Shown: positions 1-6,159 of the stretch, in pieces
Layout of the letters: every line of letters begins with the position of its first letter
Position numbering within the stretch: position 1 is the stretch's first letter
Program-made: the position numbers and the translations under genes
Assembly (NCBI GenBank): GCA_016791085.1
Contig: JAEUNN010000419.1
Location: 1-8,362, forward strand
Length of the DNA stretch: 8,362 bases
Direction of reading: 5' to 3'
Origin: Rhodocyclaceae bacterium
Lineage (GTDB): Bacteria > Pseudomonadota > Gammaproteobacteria > Burkholderiales > Rhodocyclaceae
The notes under the pieces: generated by a model
Databases searched by the model: none
Told to the model about the DNA's origin: nothing
Seen by the model: the letters and a program-made list of their open reading frames with translations, nothing else

Positions 1-1
1 C

Positions 2-235
2 GTGCGCTCCACGGTCGATGTTGCACACCAGTTGGGCTACAAAGTCATCGCCGAAGGCGTGGAACTGGAGTCGGTATGGGACAAGCTCATTTCCCTGGGC
101 TGCGACGAGGCACAGGGCTATTTCATCGCCCGGCCCATGCCGGTCGCGCATTTCGCCAAATGGCTGGCCGACTGGAACGAGCGCTGGGCGAAAGTGGTGG
201 CCGAGCGCGCGCTCGGCGCCGCGCGGGCGGAATGA
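2..235 (+). CDS. EAL-domain cyclic-di-GMP phosphodiesterase, C-terminal fragment
   Basis: This is the last 77 residues or so of a protein whose beginning lies outside the window; the frame is open to the left edge, so the GTG at position 2 should not be read as the start. EAL domains hydrolyse the second messenger c-di-GMP to pGpG in the cytoplasm. The fragment shows two late signatures of the domain: VIAEGVE (fragment residues 15-21), which carries a conserved active-site region glutamate, and a cysteine-aspartate-glutamate segment followed by AQGYFIARPMP (about 33-46). The EAL motif itself and any sensor, GGDEF or membrane part are out of view, so neither activity nor input signal can be judged. 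After the domain there is a short alanine/arginine-rich tail. Its stop TGA overlaps the start of the next gene as ATGA, which suggests translational coupling. Family assignment is firm; catalytic status is unknown. Confidence 0.9.
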   Translation: MRSTVDVAHQLGYKVIAEGVELESVWDKLISLGCDEAQGYFIARPMPVAHFAKWLADWNERWAKVVAERALGAARAE

Positions 236-1353
236 GCGGCGGGCCGGCGCGGATTTTGCGCGCCCTGTTCGCCGCGGCCGTCGCGCTGTGCTGGGCGGCT
301 GCCGTGACGGTGCAGGCCGCCGTGCCGGTGGACCGGCTGCGCCTGCCGCCGGGATTTCGCGTCGAGCTTTGGGCCGAGGTGGACAATGCGCGCGAAATGG
401 CGCTGGGCGCCGGGCGCACGGTATTCGTGGGTTCGTATCGCGCCGGCCGCGTGGCGGCGCTCAGTTACGACGAACATTACCGCGTGCGCCGCCAGTCCAC
501 CATCGCGCTCGGCCTGCAGCGGCCGGTGGGCGTGGCGTTCCGCGACGGGGCGCTCTATGTGTCGGCGGTCGATCGCATCCTGCGCTACGACGACATCGAA
601 TCCCGCCTGGACAATCCGCCCGCTGCGGTGGTCGTGACCGCCGACCTGCCGTCCGAAGCGCATCACGGCTGGAAATTCATCGCCTTCGGCCCGGACGGCA
701 AACTTTACGTGCCGGTCGGCGCGCCCTGCAATATTTGCGAGCCCGACCCGGAGCGCTATGCGCTCATCCTGCGCATGGAGCGCGACGGCAGCGGGCGCGA
801 GGTGGTGGCGCGCGGCGTGCGCAATTCGGTGGGTTTCGACTGGCATCCGGATACGCACGAACTGTGGTTTTCCGACAATGGCCGCGACTGGCTGGGCAAT
901 GACGCACCGCCTTGCGAAATCAACCGCTTGTCGCAAACCGGCCAGCACTTCGGCTATCCCTATTGTCACGGCGGCACGATCGCCGACCCGGAATACGGCG
1001 GGCGCCACGCCTGCAGCAACTTTACCGCCCCGGCCTGGAACCTCGGCGCGCACGTCGCGCCGCTAGGATTGCGCTTCTACCGCGGCAAACAGTTCCCAGC
1101 CCGGTACCGCCACGCGATGTTCGTGGCCCAGCACGGCTCCTGGAACCGCTCGCGCAAAGCCGGGTACAGCGTGCTGGCGCTGCAGCTCGAAGGCAATCGC
1201 GTGGTCGCGGCCGAACCGTTTGTCGAGGGCTGGCTGCAGGCCGGCGACAAGGTGTGGGGACGGCCCGCCGACGTGCAGGAACTGCCGGACGGCTCCTTGC
1301 TCATTTCGGACGACATGGCAGGCGCGATTTACCGCGTGAGCTACCGGCCCTGA
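232..1353 (+). CDS. Periplasmic PQQ-dependent sugar dehydrogenase (sorbosone/glucose dehydrogenase-like)
   Basis: This 373-residue protein belongs to the soluble PQQ-type aldose/sorbosone dehydrogenase beta-propeller family, whose members oxidise sugars or sugar aldehydes in the periplasm with pyrroloquinoline quinone. The start at 232 is chosen because it gives a clear signal peptide (arginine at 10, hydrophobic core about 11-28, likely cleavage near VQA-AV at 29-30) and an ATGA overlap with the upstream EAL gene; the frame opens earlier but only within that gene. Family signs are the HHGWKFIAFGPDGKLYVPVG segment (144-163), in which the histidine pair is where the family places its catalytic base, plus GVRNSVGFDWHP (195-206), FSDNGRDW (213-220), GQHFGYPYCHGG (237-248) and HGSWNRS (301-307). 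There are five cysteines in the mature part (166, 169, 228, 245, 261), perhaps disulfides. No cytochrome c domain is fused. The true substrate, and whether PQQ is made by this organism, cannot be read here. Confidence 0.85.
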   Translation: MSGGPARILRALFAAAVALCWAAAVTVQAAVPVDRLRLPPGFRVELWAEVDNAREMALGAGRTVFVGSYRAGRVAALSYDEHYRVRRQSTIALGLQRPVGVAFRDGALYVSAVDRILRYDDIESRLDNPPAAVVVTADLPSEAHHGWKFIAFGPDGKLYVPVGAPCNICEPDPERYALILRMERDGSGREVVARGVRNSVGFDWHPDTHELWFSDNGRDWLGNDAPPCEINRLSQTGQHFGYPYCHGGTIADPEYGGRHACSNFTAPAWNLGAHVAPLGLRFYRGKQFPARYRHAMFVAQHGSWNRSRKAGYSVLALQLEGNRVVAAEPFVEGWLQAGDKVWGRPADVQELPDGSLLISDDMAGAIYRVSYRP

Positions 1354-1380
1354 GCCGGCACGGAGCCAGTGCCGGGCCGG
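1344..1380. terminator. GC-rich hairpin between convergent genes, possible bidirectional terminator
   Basis: CCGGCAC (1355-1361) and GTGCCGG (1369-1375) form a perfect 7-bp stem with a 7-base loop. An alternative outer stem pairs CCGGCCC (1344-1350) with GGGCCGG (1374-1380) and would enclose the stop codon of the sugar dehydrogenase gene. It sits in the 48-base gap between two convergent genes, where a terminator is expected, but no run of T follows on either strand, so intrinsic termination is uncertain. Confidence 0.45.
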
Positions 1381-1401
1381 CACGACGCACGCCAGGTTGC
1401 G

Positions 1402-2169
1402 CTACGCGCCGGCCAGCCAGATCAGGCTGGCCATGCGTCCGGTACGCCCGTCGCGGCGGTAAGAGTAGTAGCGTCCGGCCTCGGCAAAGGTGCAGGCGCC
1501 CCCGCCATACACCTCGTTCACCCCGGCCCTGGCCAGGCGTAGCCGCGCCAGCAGGTATAGGTCGGCGAAATACTTGTCCGGCGCGGCCGCACCGGCGAAA
1601 GCCGCACTGCATTCCGGCATGGATTGCACGAATGCCGCGCGCACTTCGGCGCCGACTTCGAAATGTCCGGGTCCGATGGCCGGCCCCAGCCAGGCCAGGA
1701 TTTGCTGCGGCGGCACGGCCATCGCGTCCATGGCGGCTTCCAGCACACCCGCGGCGAGCCCGCGCCAGCCGGCATGTGCTGCGGCAACCACGCTGCCGCC
1801 GCGGTCGCAAAACAGCACCGGCAGACAATCGGCGGTCAGGATGGCGCACACGGCCCCGGGCCGGCGCGCCACGGCGGCATCGGCAAGCGTGTCCGGCGCG
1901 CAGTGGTCGGCATCCGCCACCGCTGTGCCATGCACCTGTTGCAACCACTTGGGCTCTGCCGGCAGGCTTGCGCCGAGGCGGGCGCGGTTGTCCGCGACGG
2001 CAGAGGCCTGGTCGCCGACGTGCGTGGCCAGATTGAAACTTGCATAAGGCGGCGCGCTCACGCCGCCCTGACGCGTCGTGACCAGCGTGCGCACGCGCGC
2101 CGGTGCAGGCCACGCGGCACTTTGCCCGCACGCATCGGCCTCGCCATTCTGGTGTTCGCGCTCGGTCAT
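1402..2169 (-). CDS. pgeF: Peptidoglycan editing factor PgeF (YfiH/LACC1 multicopper-polyphenol-oxidase-like family)
   Basis: This 255-residue cytoplasmic protein is of the usual length for the YfiH/DUF152 family. In E. coli PgeF removes UDP-MurNAc-L-Ser, a product of MurC error, and so keeps serine out of position 1 of peptidoglycan; other members act as purine nucleoside phosphorylase/adenosine deaminase, and 'laccase' annotations are older. The metal-site triad of the family is intact: His80 in LQQVHG, Cys115 in LTADCLPV and His132 in AHAGWRG. Further family marks are TTRQGGVS (31-38), FNLATHVGD (45-53), LGPAIGP (161-167) and the C-terminal YYSYRRDGRTGR (234-245). The start at 2169 is supported by the ATGA overlap with the rluD stop and by GAGG four bases upstream (2177-2174). 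The frame stays open far upstream, but only as an alternative frame of rluD. It is the second gene of a coupled rluD-pgeF operon. Confidence 0.92.
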   Translation of the reverse strand: MTEREHQNGEADACGQSAAWPAPARVRTLVTTRQGGVSAPPYASFNLATHVGDQASAVADNRARLGASLPAEPKWLQQVHGTAVADADHCAPDTLADAAVARRPGAVCAILTADCLPVLFCDRGGSVVAAAHAGWRGLAAGVLEAAMDAMAVPPQQILAWLGPAIGPGHFEVGAEVRAAFVQSMPECSAAFAGAAAPDKYFADLYLLARLRLARAGVNEVYGGGACTFAEAGRYYSYRRDGRTGRMASLIWLAGA

Positions 2170-3155
2170 TTCGCCTCGATCTGTTTCTGTGCGCGCAATC
2201 GTTCGAGCAATTGCGCCATGTCCTGCGCCAGCGGCAGTTCCCAGGCCATGCGCCGGCCGCTGCGCGGATGCGTCAGTTCCAGCCGGAAAGCATGCAGTGC
2301 CTGACGTGAAAAGCGCTCCGCCGTGGCGCGATCGGCATATACCGCATCGCCCAGCAGGGCGTGCCCCAACTTTGCCATGTGCACGCGTATTTGATGCGTG
2401 CGGCCGGTTTCCAGTTCGCAGCGCACGTAACTCGCACCGGGCAGGTATTCCAGGACCTGGTAGTGGGTGCGCGCCGGTTTGCCGCCCGCCACCACCGCCA
2501 TGCGCGTGCGCTGTTGCGGGTGGCGCCCTATCGGTGCGTCCACCGTGCCCTGTTCGGGCAAACGGCCCGCCGCCAGCGCCAGATATTGCCGCGTCACGCT
2601 GCGCGCGCCCAGCTGGCGCACCAGATCGGTTTGTGCCGCCAGGGTTTTCGACACCACCATGAGGCCGCTGGTATCTTTGTCCAGCCTGTGTACGATACCG
2701 GCGCGCGGCAAATCCCGGGCCTGCGGCAGGTAGTAAAGCAGCCCGTTCAGCAGCGTGCCCTGCCAGTTGCCGCTGCCTGGATGAACGATCAGGCCGGCCG
2801 GTTTGGCCAATACCAGTATGTCCTCGTCCTCGTGGCGTATGTCCAGCGCAATCGGCTCGGCCGTCGCGGCGCTCTGTTCGATGCCGGGCTGTTGCGTGAC
2901 CGCGAGCGTTTCGGCGGCCCAGGTCTTGCGGCGCACGTCGCGGCACGCCGTCCCATCCACGCTGACCCAGCCGGCGCGCACCCAGTCCTGCAGGCGGCTG
3001 CGCGAGTGCTGCGGCCACAGGCGCGCCAGCACCTGGTCGAGGCGCAGGCCGGACAGTTCCGCCGGCACGCAAATGCGGTGGGTGGCCGCGGCTTCGCTAT
3101 AATCCGCATCTTCTTCCGGCCATACCTCGGGCCGCTCACATTCCGGATTTTCCAT
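2166..3155 (-). CDS. rluD: 23S rRNA pseudouridine synthase RluD
   Basis: This 329-residue RluA-family enzyme converts uridines in helix 69 of 23S rRNA (E. coli positions 1911, 1915, 1917) to pseudouridine late in large-subunit assembly. An N-terminal S4 RNA-binding domain spans about residues 36-85 (RLDQVLARLWPQHSRSRLQ at 38-56). The catalytic domain follows, with HEDEDILVLAKPAGLIVHPG at 108-127, the catalytic Asp159 in GIVHRLDKDTSGLMV and the RTHQIRVHMA segment at 252-261. RluD rather than RluA/RluC is supported by the S4 domain, the close match to RluD sequence and the pgeF and bamD neighbours. The start at 3155 has no clear ribosome binding site and leaves 37 residues before RLDQ against about 18 in E. 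coli; the first 25 are acidic and look poorly conserved. A GTG at codon 30 is possible but also lacks a binding site. Its start codon overlaps that of divergent bamD. Confidence 0.92.
   Translation of the reverse strand: MENPECERPEVWPEEDADYSEAAATHRICVPAELSGLRLDQVLARLWPQHSRSRLQDWVRAGWVSVDGTACRDVRRKTWAAETLAVTQQPGIEQSAATAEPIALDIRHEDEDILVLAKPAGLIVHPGSGNWQGTLLNGLLYYLPQARDLPRAGIVHRLDKDTSGLMVVSKTLAAQTDLVRQLGARSVTRQYLALAAGRLPEQGTVDAPIGRHPQQRTRMAVVAGGKPARTHYQVLEYLPGASYVRCELETGRTHQIRVHMAKLGHALLGDAVYADRATAERFSRQALHAFRLELTHPRSGRRMAWELPLAQDMAQLLERLRAQKQIEAK
3098..3103 (+). promoter_or_regulatory. Candidate -10 box for bamD, inside the rluD coding region
   Basis: A perfect TATAAT, in the context GCTATAATCC, lies about 50 bases upstream of the bamD start. 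At 17-18 bases upstream there is only a poor -35 match (TGCGGT/GCGGTG around 3074-3080). On the opposite strand it falls in rluD codons 18-20 if rluD starts at 3155. The distance and match make it the best visible bamD promoter; this is inferred from sequence only. Confidence 0.5.
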
Positions 3156-3951
3156 GACGCGTAGTGTATCGACGCTATTCACCCTGCTGTGGATTGCCAT
3201 CCTCGCGGGCTGCGGCGGGCTGGGCGAAGGCCCCGACAAAACCGCCGGCTGGTCCGCGCAAAGGTTGTATACAGAAGCCAAAAGCGAACTGAGCGACGGC
3301 AATTACGAGAGCGCGGTCAAGCTATACGAAAAGCTCGAATCGCGCTTTCCTTACGGCCGCTATGCCCAGCAGGCGCAGATGGAAGTCGCCTATGCGTACT
3401 TTCGTCAAAGCCAGCCGGAAAATGCGCTCGCGGCGTGCGACCGTTTCATCAAGTTGCACCCCAACCACCCCAATGTGGATTACATGTATTTCCTCAAGGG
3501 CGTGGTCAATTTCAACGAGGATTTGGGCTTGCTGGCCGTGGTGTCGCGGCAGGACCCCAGCGAGCGCGATCCCAAGTCGGCCAAAGATGCGTTCGACGCT
3601 TTCCGCGAACTGGTTACCCGCTACCCGGACAGCAAATATACGCCGGATGCCATGAAGCGCCTGGCTTATCTGGTGAATGCGCTGGCGGCGCACGAAGTGC
3701 ATGTGGCACGCTACTACTACAGGCGCGGCGCCTATCTGGCGGCGGCCAACCGCGCAACGACCGTAGTCACCACCTATTCCACGTCGCCCTCGCTGGAAGA
3801 AGCGCTAGGCATACAGGTGCTGTCTTACGGCAAGCTGGGGCTTACCGAATTGCGCGACGATTCACTGCGCATCATGAAGCTCAATTTCCCCGATTCGCTA
3901 TACGCGAAAGGCCTCGTCGAGCGGCCGGAGCCCTGGTGGAAATTCTGGTAA
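3154..3951 (+). CDS. bamD: Outer membrane protein assembly factor BamD (lipoprotein)
   Basis: This 265-residue lipoprotein belongs to the BAM complex (with BamA and partners), which inserts beta-barrel proteins into the outer membrane; BamD is generally essential in Proteobacteria. The N-terminus is a type II signal peptide with hydrophobic core 5-18 and lipobox LAGC, the lipidated cysteine being Cys20. Residues 33-250 are tetratricopeptide-like helices, about five repeats, with typical segments LYTEAKSELSDGNYESAV (38-55), FPYGRYAQQAQMEVAYAYF (65-83), IKLHPNHPNVDYMYFLKG (99-116) and RYPDSKYTPDA (156-166). The Asn-Tyr/Pro-Tyr pattern and the end in WWKFW are family-like. Length matches E. coli BamD closely. 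The start at 3154 fits the signal peptide exactly, though no strong Shine-Dalgarno sequence is visible. It is divergent from rluD, with start codons overlapping by two bases, and convergent with the stress protein gene. Confidence 0.95.
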   Translation: MTRSVSTLFTLLWIAILAGCGGLGEGPDKTAGWSAQRLYTEAKSELSDGNYESAVKLYEKLESRFPYGRYAQQAQMEVAYAYFRQSQPENALAACDRFIKLHPNHPNVDYMYFLKGVVNFNEDLGLLAVVSRQDPSERDPKSAKDAFDAFRELVTRYPDSKYTPDAMKRLAYLVNALAAHEVHVARYYYRRGAYLAAANRATTVVTTYSTSPSLEEALGIQVLSYGKLGLTELRDDSLRIMKLNFPDSLYAKGLVERPEPWWKFW

Positions 3952-4007
3952 GACGCAGCCAGCCGCGCAGCTGAACAATCTGCCCGGGCGATACGCCGTG
4001 TCTTGGT

Positions 4008-4037
4008 CTGCGCGCTCGCCGAATATGGCGGACGCAG
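4008..4037. terminator. Imperfect hairpin between bamD and the stress protein gene
   Basis: CTGCG (4008-4012) pairs with CGCAG (4033-4037), and inside it CGCC (4017-4020) pairs with GGCG (4027-4030) around a GAATAT loop, with an internal bulge. It directly abuts the stop codon of the minus-strand stress protein gene and lies between convergent genes. There is no T-run, and the stem is short and interrupted, so this is a weak candidate. Confidence 0.25.
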
Positions 4038-4493
4038 CTAGTTCTGCTGCGCCTGTTCCATCGCAATGAGTATGCTGCACGGCGAGGTTTCGATCAGCGA
4101 CTGACCGATAGACCCTTTCCACCATCGTTCCAGGAAGGACTGGTGGCGGCGGTGGCCGACCACGATCAGATCGGCCTTGATCGCCTTGGCCAGCCGGCAA
4201 ATTTCGTCCACCGGCTCACCGGTCACGAGATGGCCTTCGGCCTGGAAGCCTTGCGCCGCAAGTTGCGCCAGCCCTTCGTCGAGTATTTCGCGATAGCGGC
4301 GATTTTCGGCTTCCTGCAGGGAATCCGGCAACACACCTTCGGTAAGGTAGAGACCCACCGCAAGCGGCGCCACCGCCAGCAGGTGCACTTGTGCATGCAG
4401 GATGGCATTGAGGGTGGCACATTCCAGCAGACCGCGGCGCCCGGATTCGGTGCCATCGAATGCGAGCAGTACGGTTTTATAACACTTTCCCAT
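4038..4493 (-). CDS. Universal stress protein (UspA family), single domain
   Basis: This 151-residue cytoplasmic protein has the length and pattern of a single UspA domain, an alpha/beta nucleotide-binding-like fold that typically dimerises and aids survival under stress or growth arrest. The N-terminal strand and loop YKTVLLAFDGTESG (5-18) contain the conserved Asp13. LIVVGHR (109-115) is the strand before the phosphate-binding loop, and GSIGQSLIETSPCSILIA (127-144) is the C-terminal signature. The loop departs from the ATP-binding consensus G-2x-G-9x-G(S/T): after Gly113 the second glycine is Arg116, and 13 rather than 12 residues separate Gly113 from Gly127-Ser128, so ATP binding is doubtful. 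A weak GAGG lies well upstream of the ATG. It is convergent with bamD and divergent from the acyl-CoA dehydrogenase gene, so it is probably transcribed alone. Family is certain; ligand and stimulus are unknown. Confidence 0.9.
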   Translation of the reverse strand: MGKCYKTVLLAFDGTESGRRGLLECATLNAILHAQVHLLAVAPLAVGLYLTEGVLPDSLQEAENRRYREILDEGLAQLAAQGFQAEGHLVTGEPVDEICRLAKAIKADLIVVGHRRHQSFLERWWKGSIGQSLIETSPCSILIAMEQAQQN

Positions 4494-4557
4494 GAATTTC
4501 GATCGACCTCGCTCGCTTGGCTGCGGGTCGCCGCATCGATTGCAGCAAACCCGCTGA

Positions 4558-4563
4558 TATACT
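4558..4563 (+). promoter_or_regulatory. Candidate -10 box for the 3-hydroxyacyl-CoA dehydrogenase gene
   Basis: TATACT (one mismatch to TATAAT) lies 31 bases before the ATG, within the 101-base divergent region, and would give a leader of about 25 bases. No good -35 hexamer is seen at 16-18 bases upstream (ATCGAT/TCGATT near 4535-4541). The same stretch read on the other strand also holds a poorer TATATC, so the region could serve both divergent genes. Confidence 0.35.
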
Positions 4564-4580
4564 CGCCCGCAGTATAGCGC

Positions 4581-4586
4581 GAGGAG
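4581..4586 (+). promoter_or_regulatory. Strong ribosome binding site fixing the dehydrogenase start
   Basis: GAGGAG ends eight bases before the ATG at 4595. It is the clearest Shine-Dalgarno sequence in the window and decides the start against the upstream ATG at 4517, which would add 26 residues of unlikely sequence. Confidence 0.8.
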
Positions 4587-4594
4587 AACACCGC

Positions 4595-6124
4595 ATGGGG
4601 GCGGCGCGGCTGCAGGGGGACGTGCTGGTCGGGATCGTGGGCTGCGGCGTCATGGGCCGCAGCATCGCTCAACTTGCGGCCCAATCCGGCGTGCGCGTGC
4701 GCATGTACGACGGGCGTGCCGGGGTCGCACGCGAAGCGGATACCGCCCTGGCGGCGTATTTCGAGCGCCTGGTGCAGCGCGGCCGGCTCAGTGCCGAGGC
4801 GGCGCGCGCCAGTCGCGCCCAGTTGCAGGTGGCGACGGAGTTGAAAGAACTGGCGCCCTGCACGCTCATCATCGAAGCCATCGCCGAGGACCTGACCGCC
4901 AAGAGCGCGCTATTTGCGGCGCTGGAAAGTTCGGTCAATGCGGATTGCCTGTTCGCCAGCAATACCTCCACGCTTTCCATCACCACCATGGGTGCCGCCT
5001 GTCGCGTGCCGGAACGCCTGGGCGGTCTGCATTTTTTCAATCCGATCACGCAGATCAAATTGGTCGAAGTGGTGGCCGGCCTGCATACGGCGGCCGAGGT
5101 GCAGGACGAACTGGCAGCGTTTGCCGAACGCCTGGGATTGCGTGCCGTGCGCGCAAAAGATTCGCCCGGCTTCATCGTGAACCATGCCGGCCGCGCCTAC
5201 CTGACCGAAGCATTGCGCTGCCTGGACGAAAATGTCGCGGGTTATCAGGCCATCGATCGCATCCTGCGCGATGCCGCCGGCTTCCGCCAGGGGCCGTTCG
5301 AATTGCTGGACCTGACCGGCCTGGATCAGGCGCAGTCGGTCATGGAGTCCATTTACCGCCAGTTTTACGACGATCCGCGCCTGCGTCCGTCCCACATCGC
5401 CGCGCAGCGCGTGGCGGCCGGCCTGACCGGGCGCAAGGCCGGGCGCGGCTTTTATGACTACAGCGTCAATGCCAGTCCGCTCCTGGAGGCGGAACCGCCG
5501 ACGCCGGCCGAGCGGCCCGACAAAATCTGGATCAGCCTCGAAGACGCCTATCTGGGCACGGCCTGCCGCGAACTGGTGCTGCAACTGGGCGGCAAGCTCG
5601 ATCCGGGTGTGTACCCGGCCAAGGACGCGCTGTGCGTGGTCACGCCGCTGGGCGAGGACGTCACCACCTGCGCGCTGCGCCAGCGCCTGCCGGGCGCGCA
5701 TACGGTCGCGCTCGACATGCTGTTCGGCACCAACAAGCGCCGCACGCTCATGCCCTCGCCGGCCACCACATCGGCCATGCTGCGCGCCGCACACGGCCTG
5801 TTCGGCGCGGACGGCGTGCCGATTACGGTCATTCACGAAAGCGCCGGATTCGTTGCCCAGCGCGTGGTCGCCTGCATCGTGAACATCGCGTGTGACATAG
5901 CCCAGCGCGGCATCGCCACCCCCACCGATATCGACGACGCGGTACGCCTGGGTCTGGGCTATCCACGCGGCCCGCTCAGTTGGGGCGACGAACTGGGTCC
6001 CATGGTGGTGCTGCGCGTACTCGAAAACCTGCAAGCAGTTTCCGGCGATCCGCGCTATCGCCCCAGCACCTGGCTGCGCCGACGCGCACGCCTGGGCCTG
6101 TCGCTATTTTCCGACGAGCATTGA
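4595..6124 (+). CDS. 3-hydroxyacyl-CoA dehydrogenase, PaaH/PaaC-type two-domain form
   Basis: This 509-residue NAD-dependent enzyme oxidises (S)-3-hydroxyacyl-CoA to 3-oxoacyl-CoA. The Rossmann domain (about 9-188) shows GIVGCGVMGRSIA (13-25). The active-site set of the family is complete at expected spacing: Ser125 (SNTSTLSI), His146 (HFFNP), Glu158 (KLVEVV) and Asn196 (PGFIVNHAGR). The first C-terminal helical domain spans about 189-289 and ends in GRKAGRGFYDYS. After a linker, a second 3HCDH-like segment (about 410-505) holds HESAGFVAQRVVACIVN (414-430) and LGLGYPRGPLSWGDELG (453-469). This duplicated C-terminus and length of about 500 resemble PaaH/PaaC of phenylacetate degradation, but no other paa gene is present, so a role in general beta-oxidation or hydroxybutyryl-CoA turnover is equally likely and I give no symbol. 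No thiolase or enoyl-CoA hydratase accompanies it. The next gene lies 35 bases downstream and is probably co-transcribed. Confidence 0.9.
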   Translation: MGAARLQGDVLVGIVGCGVMGRSIAQLAAQSGVRVRMYDGRAGVAREADTALAAYFERLVQRGRLSAEAARASRAQLQVATELKELAPCTLIIEAIAEDLTAKSALFAALESSVNADCLFASNTSTLSITTMGAACRVPERLGGLHFFNPITQIKLVEVVAGLHTAAEVQDELAAFAERLGLRAVRAKDSPGFIVNHAGRAYLTEALRCLDENVAGYQAIDRILRDAAGFRQGPFELLDLTGLDQAQSVMESIYRQFYDDPRLRPSHIAAQRVAAGLTGRKAGRGFYDYSVNASPLLEAEPPTPAERPDKIWISLEDAYLGTACRELVLQLGGKLDPGVYPAKDALCVVTPLGEDVTTCALRQRLPGAHTVALDMLFGTNKRRTLMPSPATTSAMLRAAHGLFGADGVPITVIHESAGFVAQRVVACIVNIACDIAQRGIATPTDIDDAVRLGLGYPRGPLSWGDELGPMVVLRVLENLQAVSGDPRYRPSTWLRRRARLGLSLFSDEH

Positions 6125-6159
6125 CGTCCGGCCGCCCCGCGCAGCGTCCGCAGGCAAGC

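Noticed and set aside
727..738. CxxC (Cys-Asn-Ile-Cys) in the sugar dehydrogenase, considered as a cytochrome c haem site.
   Set aside because: It is followed by glutamate instead of the histidine required for CXXCH haem attachment, and it lies within the propeller domain.
118..1053. Minus-strand open frame (311 codons) opposite the EAL and sugar dehydrogenase genes.
   Set aside because: It spans two well-supported plus-strand genes, is rich in arginine, alanine and histidine as expected for a shadow frame, and has no family signature.
2170..3072. Upstream extension of the pgeF frame through most of rluD.
   Set aside because: The added sequence is a low-complexity alternative frame of rluD; the PgeF family starts near the ATG at 2169.
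4499..4506. Palindrome TCGATCGA just upstream of the stress protein start, considered as an operator.
   Set aside because: Eight bases is too short to be notable by chance and no second copy or flanking symmetry was seen.
4910..6034. Long minus-strand open frame (374 codons) opposite the acyl-CoA dehydrogenase gene.
   Set aside because: It is antisense to a gene with complete catalytic motifs, has composition typical of mirrored high-GC codons, and shows no recognisable domain.
6121..6159. TTG at 6121 as the start of the unknown-function gene, overlapping the previous stop as TTGA.
   Set aside because: The ATG at 6160 has a weak ribosome binding site and the 13 extra residues look non-conserved; the TTG remains only an alternative.
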